Part shown: positions 53,616 through 62,324 of the stretch, in pieces | Layout: the number at the start of each line of letters is the position of its first letter | Position numbering within the stretch: the stretch's first letter is position 1 | DNA from: Methylobacterium mesophilicum SR1.6/6 | Lineage (GTDB): Bacteria > Pseudomonadota > Alphaproteobacteria > Rhizobiales > Beijerinckiaceae | DNA length: 64,000 bases | Assembly: GCF_000364445.2 (NCBI RefSeq) | Contig: NZ_CP043538.1 | Location: 6,095,447 to 6,159,446 of the forward strand | Direction: 5' to 3' | The notes under the pieces: model-generated | The model's database searches: none | What the model was told of the DNA's origin: nothing | The model's input: the letters and a program-made list of their open reading frames with translations, nothing else | Made by a program: the position numbers and the translations under genes

Positions 53616-55600
53616 GCGCCGACGCGGATCGTGACGAGGCGGCGGATTTCGCCGCGCGCCTCGCCGCGGCCTCGAGCCAGGAGCAGTTTCTCAAGGTGAT
53701 GAGCCGGGACGAGGCGCTCGCGCGGTTCCGGGCGGCGGTCCCGCACGCGCGCCTGCCGTCCGAGACGGTGTCGTTGGACGACGCGCTCGGGCGCGTTCTG
53801 GCCCGCGACGTCGCCTCGCCGATGGACGTCCCGCCCTTCGACCGGTCCCTGGTCGACGGTTTCGCCCTGCGCGCGACCGACACGGAAGGCGCCGGGCCGG
53901 CGAGCCCGCGGCGTTTCACGCTGAACCGCGAGATCCTCGCCTGCGGGGTCGCGCCGACCGTCGTCGTCCGGCCGGGAACGGCGACGCCGATCGCCACCGG
54001 CGGCATGATCCCCCGCGGGGCCGACGCCGTGGTGATGATCGAGCACTCGGAATTCGACGCCCGGAGTCTCGCCGTCGATGTCCTGACCGCGGTGCGGCCC
54101 GCGCAGTTCGTGGGCTATGCCGGGGCCGACATGGCCCGCGGCGAGACGGTGCTGCGCACGGGAACGCGGATCACCGCCCGCGAGATCGGCATGCTGGCGG
54201 CGTGCGGCCTGGCGGCCGTCGACGTCACCGGACGCCCGCGCGTCGCAATCCTGTCCACCGGGGACGAGCTGGTCGCACCGGGCGAGCCTCTGCCCGAAGG
54301 CGCGATCTACGATTCCAACGGCGCGATCATCGCGGCCGCGGTGACCGAGAACGGCGGGGAACCGGTCCGGCTCGGGATCGTGCGCGACGAGGCTGCCGTC
54401 CTCGAGGCAGCCCTCCGGTCCGCCCTGGAGGACAGCGACCTCGTCGTGCTCTCGGGGGGCACGTCGAAAGGCGCCGGCGACGTCTCGCACCGGGTGCTGT
54501 CCCGCCTCGGCGAGCCGGGAATCCTGTTCCACGGCGTGGCGCTGAAGCCCGGGAAGCCGCTCTGCGTGGCGGTGGCGCAGGGAAAGCCGGTCATCGTCCT
54601 GCCGGGCTTCCCCACCTCCGCGATGTTCACCTTCCACGACTTCGTCGTTCCCCTCGTGCGGGCGCTTGCCGGGCTGCCGCCGCGGGAGGACGAGACGATC
54701 GCGGCGCGCGTGTCGCAACGGGTGCCCTCCGAGCTCGGCCGCACCGAGTTCGTGATGACCTCCCTCGCCCACGGCACCGAGGGGACGATCGCCCTGCCGC
54801 TGCCGAAGGGCTCGGGTTCGGTCACCGCCTTTTCGCAGGCGGACGGGTTCTTCGCGGTTCCGGCCGCGCGCGCGGGCGTCGAGGCCGGAGAGGGCGTCGC
54901 CGTGGTCCGCCTGGGCGCCGGCGTCCGGGCGCCCGACCTGACGATCGTCGGCAGCCATTGCATCGGCCTGGACCGGGTGGTCGGCCTGTTCGCCGAGCGC
55001 GGCTACCGGGCCCGCACCATCTGGGTCGGGTCGGCCGGAGGCCTCGCCGCCCTGCGGCGCGGCGAATGCGATGTCGCCGCCATGCACCTCTTCGATCCCG
55101 AGACGGGCCGGTACAACACCCCGCTCCTCGCTGAGGGGATGTCCCTCGCGCCCGGTTGGCGCCGCCTCCAGGGCGTCGTGTTTCGCCGCGGCGACGCCCG
55201 GTTCGAAGGTCGCGACGCCGCGGACGCGGTCGCCGCCGCGCTCGCCGACTCCGACGCCGTGATGGTCAACCGCAATGCCGGATCGGGCACGCGGCTGCTC
55301 GTGGACGGGCTGCTGAACGGTGCCCGGCCGGCGGGGTTCTGGAACCAGCCGCGCTCGCACAACGCCGTCGCCGCGGCGGTGTCCCAGGGCAGGGCGGACT
55401 GGGGCGTGGCCATTGCGAGCGTCGCGGATGCCTACGGGCTGGGCTTCCGTCCGCTGACGGAGGAGGCTTACGACCTCGCGTATTGCGAGCAGGCCAAGGG
55501 GATGCCCGCGCTCGCAGCCTTCCTGGGACTGCTGGGCGAGCCCGAGACGGCCGCGGCACTGCGCGCTCTGGGCTTCTCGCCGGCTGCAGAATCCGCGTGA
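53612..55600 (+). CDS. MoeA fused to a periplasmic-binding-protein-like domain
   Basis: A 662-residue two-part protein with GTG 53612 coupled to the previous stop. Residues ~30-430 are MoeA: PPFDRSLVDGFALRATDTEG, ILSTGDELVAPGEPLPEGAI, VVLSGGTSKGAGDVSHRVLS, and LPGFPTSAMFTF, all with the active motifs. Residues ~440-655 are a PBP-like domain (GSHCIGLDRVVGLFAERGYR, VNRNAGSGTRLLVDGLLNGA, GFWNQPRSHNAVAAAVSQGR) of the kind linked to molybdate or tungstate binding. The fusion suggests metal sensing coupled to metal insertion into the cofactor. The exact anion is not known. Confidence 0.88.
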   Translation: MSADADRDEAADFAARLAAASSQEQFLKVMSRDEALARFRAAVPHARLPSETVSLDDALGRVLARDVASPMDVPPFDRSLVDGFALRATDTEGAGPASPRRFTLNREILACGVAPTVVVRPGTATPIATGGMIPRGADAVVMIEHSEFDARSLAVDVLTAVRPAQFVGYAGADMARGETVLRTGTRITAREIGMLAACGLAAVDVTGRPRVAILSTGDELVAPGEPLPEGAIYDSNGAIIAAAVTENGGEPVRLGIVRDEAAVLEAALRSALEDSDLVVLSGGTSKGAGDVSHRVLSRLGEPGILFHGVALKPGKPLCVAVAQGKPVIVLPGFPTSAMFTFHDFVVPLVRALAGLPPREDETIAARVSQRVPSELGRTEFVMTSLAHGTEGTIALPLPKGSGSVTAFSQADGFFAVPAARAGVEAGEGVAVVRLGAGVRAPDLTIVGSHCIGLDRVVGLFAERGYRARTIWVGSAGGLAALRRGECDVAAMHLFDPETGRYNTPLLAEGMSLAPGWRRLQGVVFRRGDARFEGRDAADAVAAALADSDAVMVNRNAGSGTRLLVDGLLNGARPAGFWNQPRSHNAVAAAVSQGRADWGVAIASVADAYGLGFRPLTEEAYDLAYCEQAKGMPALAAFLGLLGEPETAAALRALGFSPAAESA

Positions 55601-55703
55601 CGCGCGCGGTTGGCCGGCCTCGTCGCGGGCGGCGTGCCCCGGAGCCGCGATGCGGTGGACCCGCAACGACGGAACGGGACGGACGATCCTGTCGCCCGCC
55701 GGG

Positions 55704-56129
55704 ATGATCGGCGCGGCCGTTTCGCGTAGGGACGCCTGCGAGGCGCTGGGGCCTTCATCGAAGCGGCGGTGTGCGTTGGGCGAGGACACGAGCATCAGTT
55801 TGCGGATCGAGCTCGGCTCGGACACCCTGCTGGGACCGGGCAAGGCCGCCCTCCTGAGCGGCATCCGCGACACCGGCTCCATCGCCGCCGCGGGGCGCCG
55901 GATGGGCATGAGCTACAAGCGAGCCTGGTACCTCATCGATACGTTGAACAAGGCGTTCCAGGAGCCGCTCGTCTCCGCCAGCAAGGGGGGACGCCGGGGT
56001 GGCGGGGCGGTCCTGACGAGCACGGGCGACGCCATCCTCGACAGTTACCTGCGCATGGAGCGGCTCGCCTCGGAGGCCGTGGCGGGCGAGCTCGACCTCC
56101 TCGCCTCCCTGATGAAGCCCGATTCCTAA
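55704..56129 (+). CDS. ModE-type HTH regulator without molbindin domain
   Basis: A lone N-terminal ModE domain: LGPGKAALLSGIRDTGSIAA, AGRRMGMSYKRAWYLIDTLN, then SASKGGRRGGGAVLTSTGDA. It has the ModE winged helix but no TOBE/molbindin part, so it cannot bind oxyanion by itself in the usual way. The start is uncertain: ATG 55704 is listed, but the first ~35 residues are not ModE-like and an in-frame TTG near 55773 or 55797 may be used. It is the obvious candidate for the two palindromes at 61651 and 63644. Confidence 0.8.
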   Translation: MIGAAVSRRDACEALGPSSKRRCALGEDTSISLRIELGSDTLLGPGKAALLSGIRDTGSIAAAGRRMGMSYKRAWYLIDTLNKAFQEPLVSASKGGRRGGGAVLTSTGDAILDSYLRMERLASEAVAGELDLLASLMKPDS

Positions 56130-56209
56130 GGATCGCCGCGCGGAGGCGCGCATCCGTCGGGAGCGGTCTCTCGAGGTGGGGCGTCGGCTTCGGTCTGCGC
56201 AGCCCGCTC

Positions 56210-56301
56210 CGTCATCGCGAGCGCAGCGAAGCGACCCAGGGCTGCGCGACATCTGTCAGCGGGGCGCCGACTGGAATGCTTCGCTGCGCTCGCAAAGACG
56301 G
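56210..56301. repeat. Interspersed palindromic repeat
   Basis: Arms at 56210-56239 and 56271-56301 match as inverted repeats (core GCGAGCGCAGCGAAGC), with a 31-bp centre. The whole 56130-56428 gap between the ModE gene and fdh1A contains no gene. Similar GTCATCGCGAGCGAAGCG-like palindromes are dispersed in many alphaproteobacterial genomes (from memory). Confidence 0.7.
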
Positions 56302-56428
56302 CACCGACTCGATCGACCGGAAACGGTCTCTGCCCGCGGCTCGGTGCCGGTAGGCCAGCCGCATCCACCCGATGTCCGTCGTCACAGTCCGGCGGCACGC
56401 CCGGGCGCGCCGCCGGAGGTCACGCCGC

Positions 56429-59400
56429 CTACTCGGCGGCCATGGGCGTCGCGTGGACGGTGGAGACCCGGGCCGCGCAGAACTTGAACTCCGGGATCTT
56501 GCCCATCGGGTCGAGCGCCGGGTTCGTCAGCAGGTTGGCCGCGGCCTCGGCGTAGCAGAACGGCATGAAGATCATGCCGACCGGCACGTCGCGGTCGGAG
56601 CGCACCTTCAGGTGGACCGCGCCGCGGCGCGTCTCCAGCTTCATCGTATCGCCGGGCTCCAGTCCGAGCCGGTAGAGCTCCTTCGGGGCCATGAAGGCGA
56701 CCGCCTCGGGTTCCAGCGCGTCGAGGACGCCGGCGCGCCGGGTCATCGATCCGGTGTGCCAGTGTTCCAGCACGCGGCCGGTCGACAGGACCATCGGGTA
56801 GTCGTCGTCCGGCAACTCGTCCGGGGGCACCACCGCGGCCGGGACGATCTTCGCGCGCCCGCTCTCCGTGGGGAAGCCGGCGTAGAAGATGATCTCGTTG
56901 CCGGGCTTGTCCGGCGCGTCGACCGGGTAGGTCACGGCGCCCTCGCGCTCCAGGCGCTCCCAGGTGATGTTGTTGAACGACGGCATCACCATGGCCATCT
57001 CGCGGAAGATGTCGGCCGGGCCGCCGTAGTTCCAGGGCAGGCCGAGGCGCTTTCCCAGTTCCTGGATGATCCACCAATCCTGCCGCGCGTCGCCCGGCGG
57101 GGACACCACCGGCTGCGAGATCTGCACGCGACGGTCGGTGTTGGTGAAGGTGCCGGCCTTCTCGGCGAAGGCCGAGGCCGGCAGCACCACGTCGGCGTGG
57201 AAGGCGGTCTCCGTCAGGAACAGGTCCTGCACGACGAGGTGGTCGAGCATCGCCAGGGCGTGCCGGGCGTGGTTGAGGTCCGGGTCGGACATCGCGGGGT
57301 TCTCGCCCTCGACGAACATGCCCCTGATCTCGCCGGCGTGGATCGCCCGCATGATCTCGACGACGGTGAGGCCCCTTTGCGGGTCGAGCTTCTGACCCCA
57401 GAACTCCTCGAACATCTCCCGCACCACGGCCTTCTCGACCGACTGGTAGTCCGGATAGACCATCGGGATCAGGCCGGCGTCGGACGCGCCCTGGACGTTG
57501 TTCTGGCCGCGCAGCGGGTGCAGGCCGGTGCCCGGCCGCCCGATCTGCCCCGTGACGAGGGCGAGGGCGATCAGGCAGCGCGAGTTGTCCGTGCCGTGGA
57601 CGTGCTGGCTGATGCCCATGCCCCAGAAGATGATCGACGACTTGGCGCGGGCGTAGAGCCGGGCGACCTCGCGCAGGGTCTCCGCGTCGATGCCGCAGAC
57701 CGAAGCCATCTTCTCCGGCGTGAACTCGACGATCTTCTCCTTGAGCGCCTCGAAATTCTCGGTGTAGCCGGCGATGTACTGCTCGTCGTAGAGCCGCTCC
57801 TCGATGATCACGTTGAGCATCGCGTTGAGCATCGCCACGTCCGAGCCGGGCTTGAACGCGAGGTGCTTGTAGGCGTGCCGCGACAGCACCTGCCGGCGCG
57901 GATCCATGACGATCAGCTTGGCGCCGCGCTGCTTCACGGCATTCTTGAGGAACGTCGCCGCCACCGGGTGGTTCACGGTCGGGTTGGCGCCGATCACGAT
58001 GATGACCTCGGCATCGAGCGCCGCCGAGAACGGCGCCGACACGGCGCCCGAGTTCAGCCCCTCCATGAGGGCGGCGACCGACGAGGCGTGGCACAGCCGG
58101 GTGCAGTGGTCGACGTTGTTCGAGCCGAACCCGAGCCGGACGAGCTTCTGGAAGAGGTAGGCCTCCTCGTTCGAGCCCTTCGCGGAGCCGAAGCCGGCCA
58201 GCGCCTTGCGGCCGTGCGTGTCGCGGACCGTCTTGAGGCCGCCGGCGGCGCGGTCGAGCGCCTCCTCCCAGGTCGCCTCGCGGAAGTGCGTCCACGGGTT
58301 GGCCGGATCGACCTGGTCGTTGGCGTCCTTCGGGACGTTGTCCAGGCGGATCAGCGGCGCGGTCAGGCGGTGGGGGTGATGGACGTAGTCGAAGCCGAAG
58401 CGGCCCTTCACGCAGAGCCGGTTGTGGTTGGCCGGGCCGTCCACGCCCTCGGCGTAGACGATCTTCTCGTCCTTCACCTTGTAGGAGACTTGGCAGCCAA
58501 CGCCGCAATAGGGGCACAGCGAGGTCACCTCGCGGTCGGGATAGACCGTCCGGGTGTTGTGCTCGGCGTCGAGATAAGCGGACGGCATCAGCGCGCCGGT
58601 CGGACAGGCCTGGACGCACTCGCCGCAGGCCACGCAGGTCGAGCCGCCCATCGGATCGTCGAAGTCGAACACGATCTTGGCGTCGGCCGAGCGGTAGGCC
58701 ATGCCGATCACGTCGTTGACCTGGACCTCGCGGCAGGCGCGGACGCAGAGGTTGCACTGGATGCAGGCGTCGAGATTGACGCTCATGGCCGGGTGGCTGA
58801 AGTCGCCGGTCCAGCGCTCGGCCGCTGGGAAGCGGCTCTCGGACACGTCGAGGAAGTCGGCCTGCACCCAGAAATGCGAGGTCGGGTCGTGCGAGGTCTC
58901 GCGCTCGGGCTGGTCGGCCACGAGCAGTTCGAGCACCATGGCGCGGGCCTTGGTGGCGCGCTCGGTCGCGGACTTGACCTTCATGCCCACGGCCGGCGTG
59001 CGCTTGCACGAGGCGGCCAGCACGCGCTCGCCCTCAATCTCGACCATGCAGGCGCGGCAATTGCCGTCCGGGCGGTAGCCGGGCTCGGGCTTGTGGCAGA
59101 GGTGCGGGATGTGGGTGCCGAGGCGCTTGGCGACGGCCCAGATCGTCTCGCCGGGGGCGGCCTCGACCTGCTGTCCGTCGAGCTCGAACGCGATGGTCGG
59201 GGGGCGGTCGGCCGCTCCTTCAGGTCGTGCAGGCCCGACGGCTCCGGGGCCGCCTGGCCGCCCGCCTTCGCGCCTTCCGAGTAGGAGCCGCCGGCCCCCG
59301 GCTTCGGGCCCTGCGCGGGGCCGCCGGCATCCTGCAGCCCGTTGGCCCGGATCTCGGGCTTCTCGGTCTTGTCGCCGCGCTGTTCGGGGGCGTTGCTCAT
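56429..59400 (-). CDS. fdh1A: NAD-dependent formate dehydrogenase, W/Mo-bisMGD alpha subunit, frameshifted
   Basis: Catalytic subunit of tungsten formate dehydrogenase 1: formate to CO2, with electrons passed to Fdh1B and NAD. From ATG 59400 the N-terminus reads MSNAPEQRGDKTEKPEIR. The 2Fe-2S domain follows (AFELDGQQVEAAPGETIW, HLCHKPEPG, CRACMVEIEG), then two 4Fe-4S sites (CIQCNLCVRAC, CVACGECVQACP), another at CPYCGVGC, and the active Cys in HCTRLCHASSVAALMEG. That position is Sec in some relatives and Cys here. A run of six G (plus strand 59199-59204) is one short: with a seventh the gene is a single 990-residue frame, the usual length. Either a sequencing error or a mutation; downstream of it the frame is intact. 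Confidence 0.92.
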
Positions 59401-59455
59401 GCGGCCGCTCCTGGCTCGGACATCGGGATAGGGTTCGCGGGCGCCATCGGTTCCC

Positions 59456-61174
59456 TCACTCGGCCGCCGCGGCGTGTGGCGCGGGGAACAGGTCCGGGAA
59501 GTACTTGATGACGCTGCTGAGGGGGTTCGAGGCGGCCTGGCCGAGGCCGCAGATCGAGGCGTCCCGCATGCACTGGGACAACTCGCCAAGGAGCTCGGTG
59601 TCCCAGACGCCCTGCTCCATCAGGATACGGGCCTTCTGGGTCCCCGAACGGCAGGGGGTGCACTGCCCGCAGCTCTCGTCCTCGAAGAACTTCATCAGGT
59701 TCAACGCGGCGCCGCGCACATCGTCCCGGTGCGACAGGACCACCACGGCGGCGGAGCCGATGAAGCAGCCGTACTTCTCCAGCGTCCCGAAATCGAGCGG
59801 GATGTCGTTCATCGACGCCGGCAGGATGCCGCCCGACGCGCCGCCCGGCAGGTAGGCCGCGAAGGTGTGGCCCTCCGCCATGCCGCCGCAATACTCGTCG
59901 ATCAGTTCCTGGATGGTGAGGCCGGACGGGGCGAGCTTCACGCCCGGCTCCTTCACGCGTCCCGAGACCGAGTACGAGCGCAGGCCGACGCGGTCGTTGC
60001 GGCCGTGGCTCTTCCACCACGCGCCGCCCCGCTCGATCAGGTCGCGGACCCAGAACAGCGTCTCAATGTTGTTGATCAGCGTCGGACGGTTGAACAGGCC
60101 GACCTGGAACGGGAACGGCGGCTTGTGCCGCGGCAGCCCGCGCTTGCCCTCAAGGGACTCGATCAGCGAGGATTCCTCGCCGCAGATATAGGCGCCGGCG
60201 CCGCGGCGCAGATGGATGCGCGGGCCGCCCGCGGGGAGCTTCGCGATCTCGCGCGTCAGGATCTCGCGGGAGATGGGATACTCGTCGCGCAGGTAGATGT
60301 AGACCTCGGGCGCCTCGACGACGTGGGCGCCGATCAGCATGCCTTCGAGGAAGCGGTGCGGGTCGGTGTTGAGGTAGAGCTGGTCCTTGAAGGTGCCGGG
60401 CTCGCCCTCGTCCCCGTTGACCGCCATCAGCCGGGGCCCGGGCTCGCCGCGCACCGAGCGCCACTTGCGCCCCGTCGGGAAGCCCGCGCCGCCGAGGCCG
60501 CGCAGGCCGCCGTCGTCGAGCACCGTCAGGACGTCGTCGACCGGGAGGTCGCCGCTGCGGAGCCGGTCGAGGGTCGCGTACCCGCCGGCGGCCCGATACG
60601 CCTCGTAGTCGACGTAGTCCGGGATGTGGGCGTGCGTGTCGCCGGCCTCGACCGCGGCCCGCACGGAGGCGAGGTCGGCCTTGTGCAGGAAGTTGTGCCC
60701 GACCTCGACGGCGGGCGCGTGGTCGCACAGGCCGACGCAGGGCGCGCGCACGACGCGGACGGCGTCGGAGGCGAGCTCCCGCTGGAGCGTCTCCAGCAGC
60801 TCGTCGGCGCCGAACATCGCGCAGGTGATGCTGTCGCAGACCCGGACGGTCAGCCGCGGGATGGAGGCGTCGCCCTCCTTCACGACGTCGAAATGCGCGT
60901 AGAAGGTCGCGGTCTCGAACACCTCGGCGAAGGCCAGCGCCATCTCGTCGGCCAGCGCCGCCAGGTGCTCGGCGCTGATCTGGCCGTAGGTGTCCTGGAT
61001 CAGGTGGAGGTGCTCGATGAGCAGGTCGCGCTGGCGCGGGCGCGAGCCGAGAAGCTCCTCGATCTCGACCTTCGCCCGCGGCTCGACCTGGCGCCCCTTG
61101 GGGACGCTGCGCGCCTTGTTCCGCCCCCGGCCGGGATGCGAGAAGGTCCTGACTGTCCCCGGTGCCTCACTCAT
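59456..61174 (-). CDS. fdh1B: Formate dehydrogenase beta subunit, FMN/NAD-binding
   Basis: A 572-residue protein fusing NuoE- and NuoF-like parts. The N-terminal part has the 2Fe-2S ligands in RVCDSITCAMFGADELLE and APCVGLCDHAP. The C-terminal part has the FMN/NADH region GLGGAGFPTGRKW, GAGAYICGEESSLIESLEGK, RGLPRHKPPFPFQVGLF, and a 4Fe-4S site ESCGQCTPCRSGTQ with a later Cys (DASICGLGQ). It takes electrons from Fdh1A and reduces NAD. It is transcribed before fdh1A, with 55 bp between them. Confidence 0.95.
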   Translation of the reverse strand: MSEAPGTVRTFSHPGRGRNKARSVPKGRQVEPRAKVEIEELLGSRPRQRDLLIEHLHLIQDTYGQISAEHLAALADEMALAFAEVFETATFYAHFDVVKEGDASIPRLTVRVCDSITCAMFGADELLETLQRELASDAVRVVRAPCVGLCDHAPAVEVGHNFLHKADLASVRAAVEAGDTHAHIPDYVDYEAYRAAGGYATLDRLRSGDLPVDDVLTVLDDGGLRGLGGAGFPTGRKWRSVRGEPGPRLMAVNGDEGEPGTFKDQLYLNTDPHRFLEGMLIGAHVVEAPEVYIYLRDEYPISREILTREIAKLPAGGPRIHLRRGAGAYICGEESSLIESLEGKRGLPRHKPPFPFQVGLFNRPTLINNIETLFWVRDLIERGGAWWKSHGRNDRVGLRSYSVSGRVKEPGVKLAPSGLTIQELIDEYCGGMAEGHTFAAYLPGGASGGILPASMNDIPLDFGTLEKYGCFIGSAAVVVLSHRDDVRGAALNLMKFFEDESCGQCTPCRSGTQKARILMEQGVWDTELLGELSQCMRDASICGLGQAASNPLSSVIKYFPDLFPAPHAAAAE

Positions 61175-61236
61175 TGCGGTATCTGGTTCTCAACTGCTGG
61201 GGCGGGTGGTCGCGGCGTCCTGCGGTCCGGTCGGGG

Positions 61237-61551
61237 CTACTGGCCGCCGAAGGCCCGGAGCGGCTGGCCGGCTTCGGACCGGTGTTTCATCGCGACGGCT
61301 CCCGTCGCCTCGTCCAGGGACGTGACCCTGGGGCCGACGACGGAGCGCAGCTCGGTCTCGAACGCGTCCAGGCCTTCGTTCAGGCGGTCCATCAGGGAGC
61401 CCAGCGCGTCTCCGGCCGGGGCAGCGACCGCTTTCGCGAGCGCCTCGCGGACTCGGTCGGCGAGCTCCTGCGTGAGCGGCGGTTTCGCGTCGGCGCAGTA
61501 GGCGTCCGTCACGATGTCGGCCCAGTCCGCCGTGGGGGATGCGTCGCCCAT
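61237..61551 (-). CDS. Small hypothetical protein at the head of the fdh operon
   Basis: A 104-residue protein from ATG 61551. It is helical and acidic (LTQELADRVREALAKAVAAP, GSLMDRLNEGLDAFETELRS). It is first in the minus-strand operon, 62 bp before fdh1B and next to the ModE-like box. An assembly or metal-insertion role for the formate dehydrogenase is possible from position; no family is recognised. Confidence 0.6.
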   Translation of the reverse strand: MGDASPTADWADIVTDAYCADAKPPLTQELADRVREALAKAVAAPAGDALGSLMDRLNEGLDAFETELRSVVGPRVTSLDEATGAVAMKHRSEAGQPLRAFGGQ

Positions 61552-61650
61552 GCTCAGGCCTGCGCGATCGAGGGACGGTTGAAGTCGTGCATGGCGTGCC
61601 CGTTCGGGTCCGTTGGCGTGGCGCTCGCTCGTGGCATACCAAATGGCAGC

Positions 61651-61674
61651 CGTTATAGCGGAGGTGTTATATCG
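61651..61674. promoter_or_regulatory. ModE-like operator between the fdh operon and mobB
   Basis: CGTTATA and TATATCG are separated by 10 bp, an inverted repeat with the half-site of E. coli ModE boxes. The same layout, with identical halves, recurs at 63644. It lies 100 bp upstream of the first fdh-operon gene and about 120 bp upstream of mobB, so it can control both directions. Confidence 0.75.
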
Positions 61675-61792
61675 TTTTTGAAGGCGTTTCAATTTGCGCG
61701 GGGTCGCGGCCGCGCGTCCCGGCGGCGTGGCCGACGCTTGCCCTGAGCCATTCCGCGGGGCAGTGGAAACGGCACGAGGGAGGCTGTCAGCG

Positions 61793-62320
61793 GTGTCCGG
61801 CATGCGCGTAATCGGACTTGCCGGGTGGAGCGGGGCCGGCAAGACCAGCCTGCTGGTCCGGGCCATCCCCCTGCTCGTCGCCCGCGGGGTGAAGGTGGCG
61901 ACCCTCAAGCACGCCCACCACGACTTCGACACGGACTGGCCCGGGAAGGACTCCTACGAGCACCGCAGGGCGGGGGCGAGCGAGGTCCTGGTCTCGTCGG
62001 GCCGGCGTTGGGCCCAGGTCCACGAGCTGCGCGACGAGCGGGAGGCGACCCTCAGTCAGCTCCTGCGGCGGATCAGCCCCTGCGACCTCGTCGTCGTGGA
62101 AGGGTACAAGCGGGAGCCGATCCCCAAGATCGAGGTCCACCGCGCCGACAACGGCCGCCCGCCCATCCATCCTCTGGACGCCACCGTCGTGGGCATCGCG
62201 AGCGACGTCGCATTTCCGGCCTCGGGCATTCCCGTCGTAGATCTGAACGACGCGGAGGCGGTGACGGGGCTGATGCTCGACGTGGCCGTTTCCTTCGAAG
62301 ACGTCCTCGGGAGGCTCTAG
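61793..62320 (+). CDS. mobB: MobB, GTP-binding molybdopterin-guanine-dinucleotide accessory protein
   Basis: A 175-residue P-loop protein. GTG 61793 is preceded by GGGAGG; ATG 61802 is the alternative. The P-loop is GLAGWSGAGKTSLL, the following LKHAHHDFDTDWPGKDSYEH RRAGAS region contains the His and Asp typical of MobB, and VVVEGYKREPIPKIEVHR is the usual central strand. MobB helps MobA attach GMP to molybdopterin for bis-MGD enzymes such as Fdh1A. Followed four bases later by moeA. Confidence 0.93.
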   Translation: MSGMRVIGLAGWSGAGKTSLLVRAIPLLVARGVKVATLKHAHHDFDTDWPGKDSYEHRRAGASEVLVSSGRRWAQVHELRDEREATLSQLLRRISPCDLVVVEGYKREPIPKIEVHRADNGRPPIHPLDATVVGIASDVAFPASGIPVVDLNDAEAVTGLMLDVAVSFEDVLGRL

Positions 62321-62324
62321 CCGG

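Noticed and set aside
53003..55909. A 968-codon minus-strand frame opposite the MoeA-PBP gene
   Set aside because: The plus strand encodes two conserved MoeA proteins; the antisense frame has no recognisable motif.
56382..59284. Two long frames overlapping fdh1A on either strand (875 and 970 codons)
   Set aside because: Both are GC-driven shadows of fdh1A and lack any motif; fdh1A has all its iron-sulfur and cofactor motifs.
56429..59400. Selenocysteine (in-frame TGA) at the active site of Fdh1A
   Set aside because: The active position is a normal Cys codon in HCTRLCHASS. The only frame break is near the N-terminus in a G run, not at a TGA in a Sec context.
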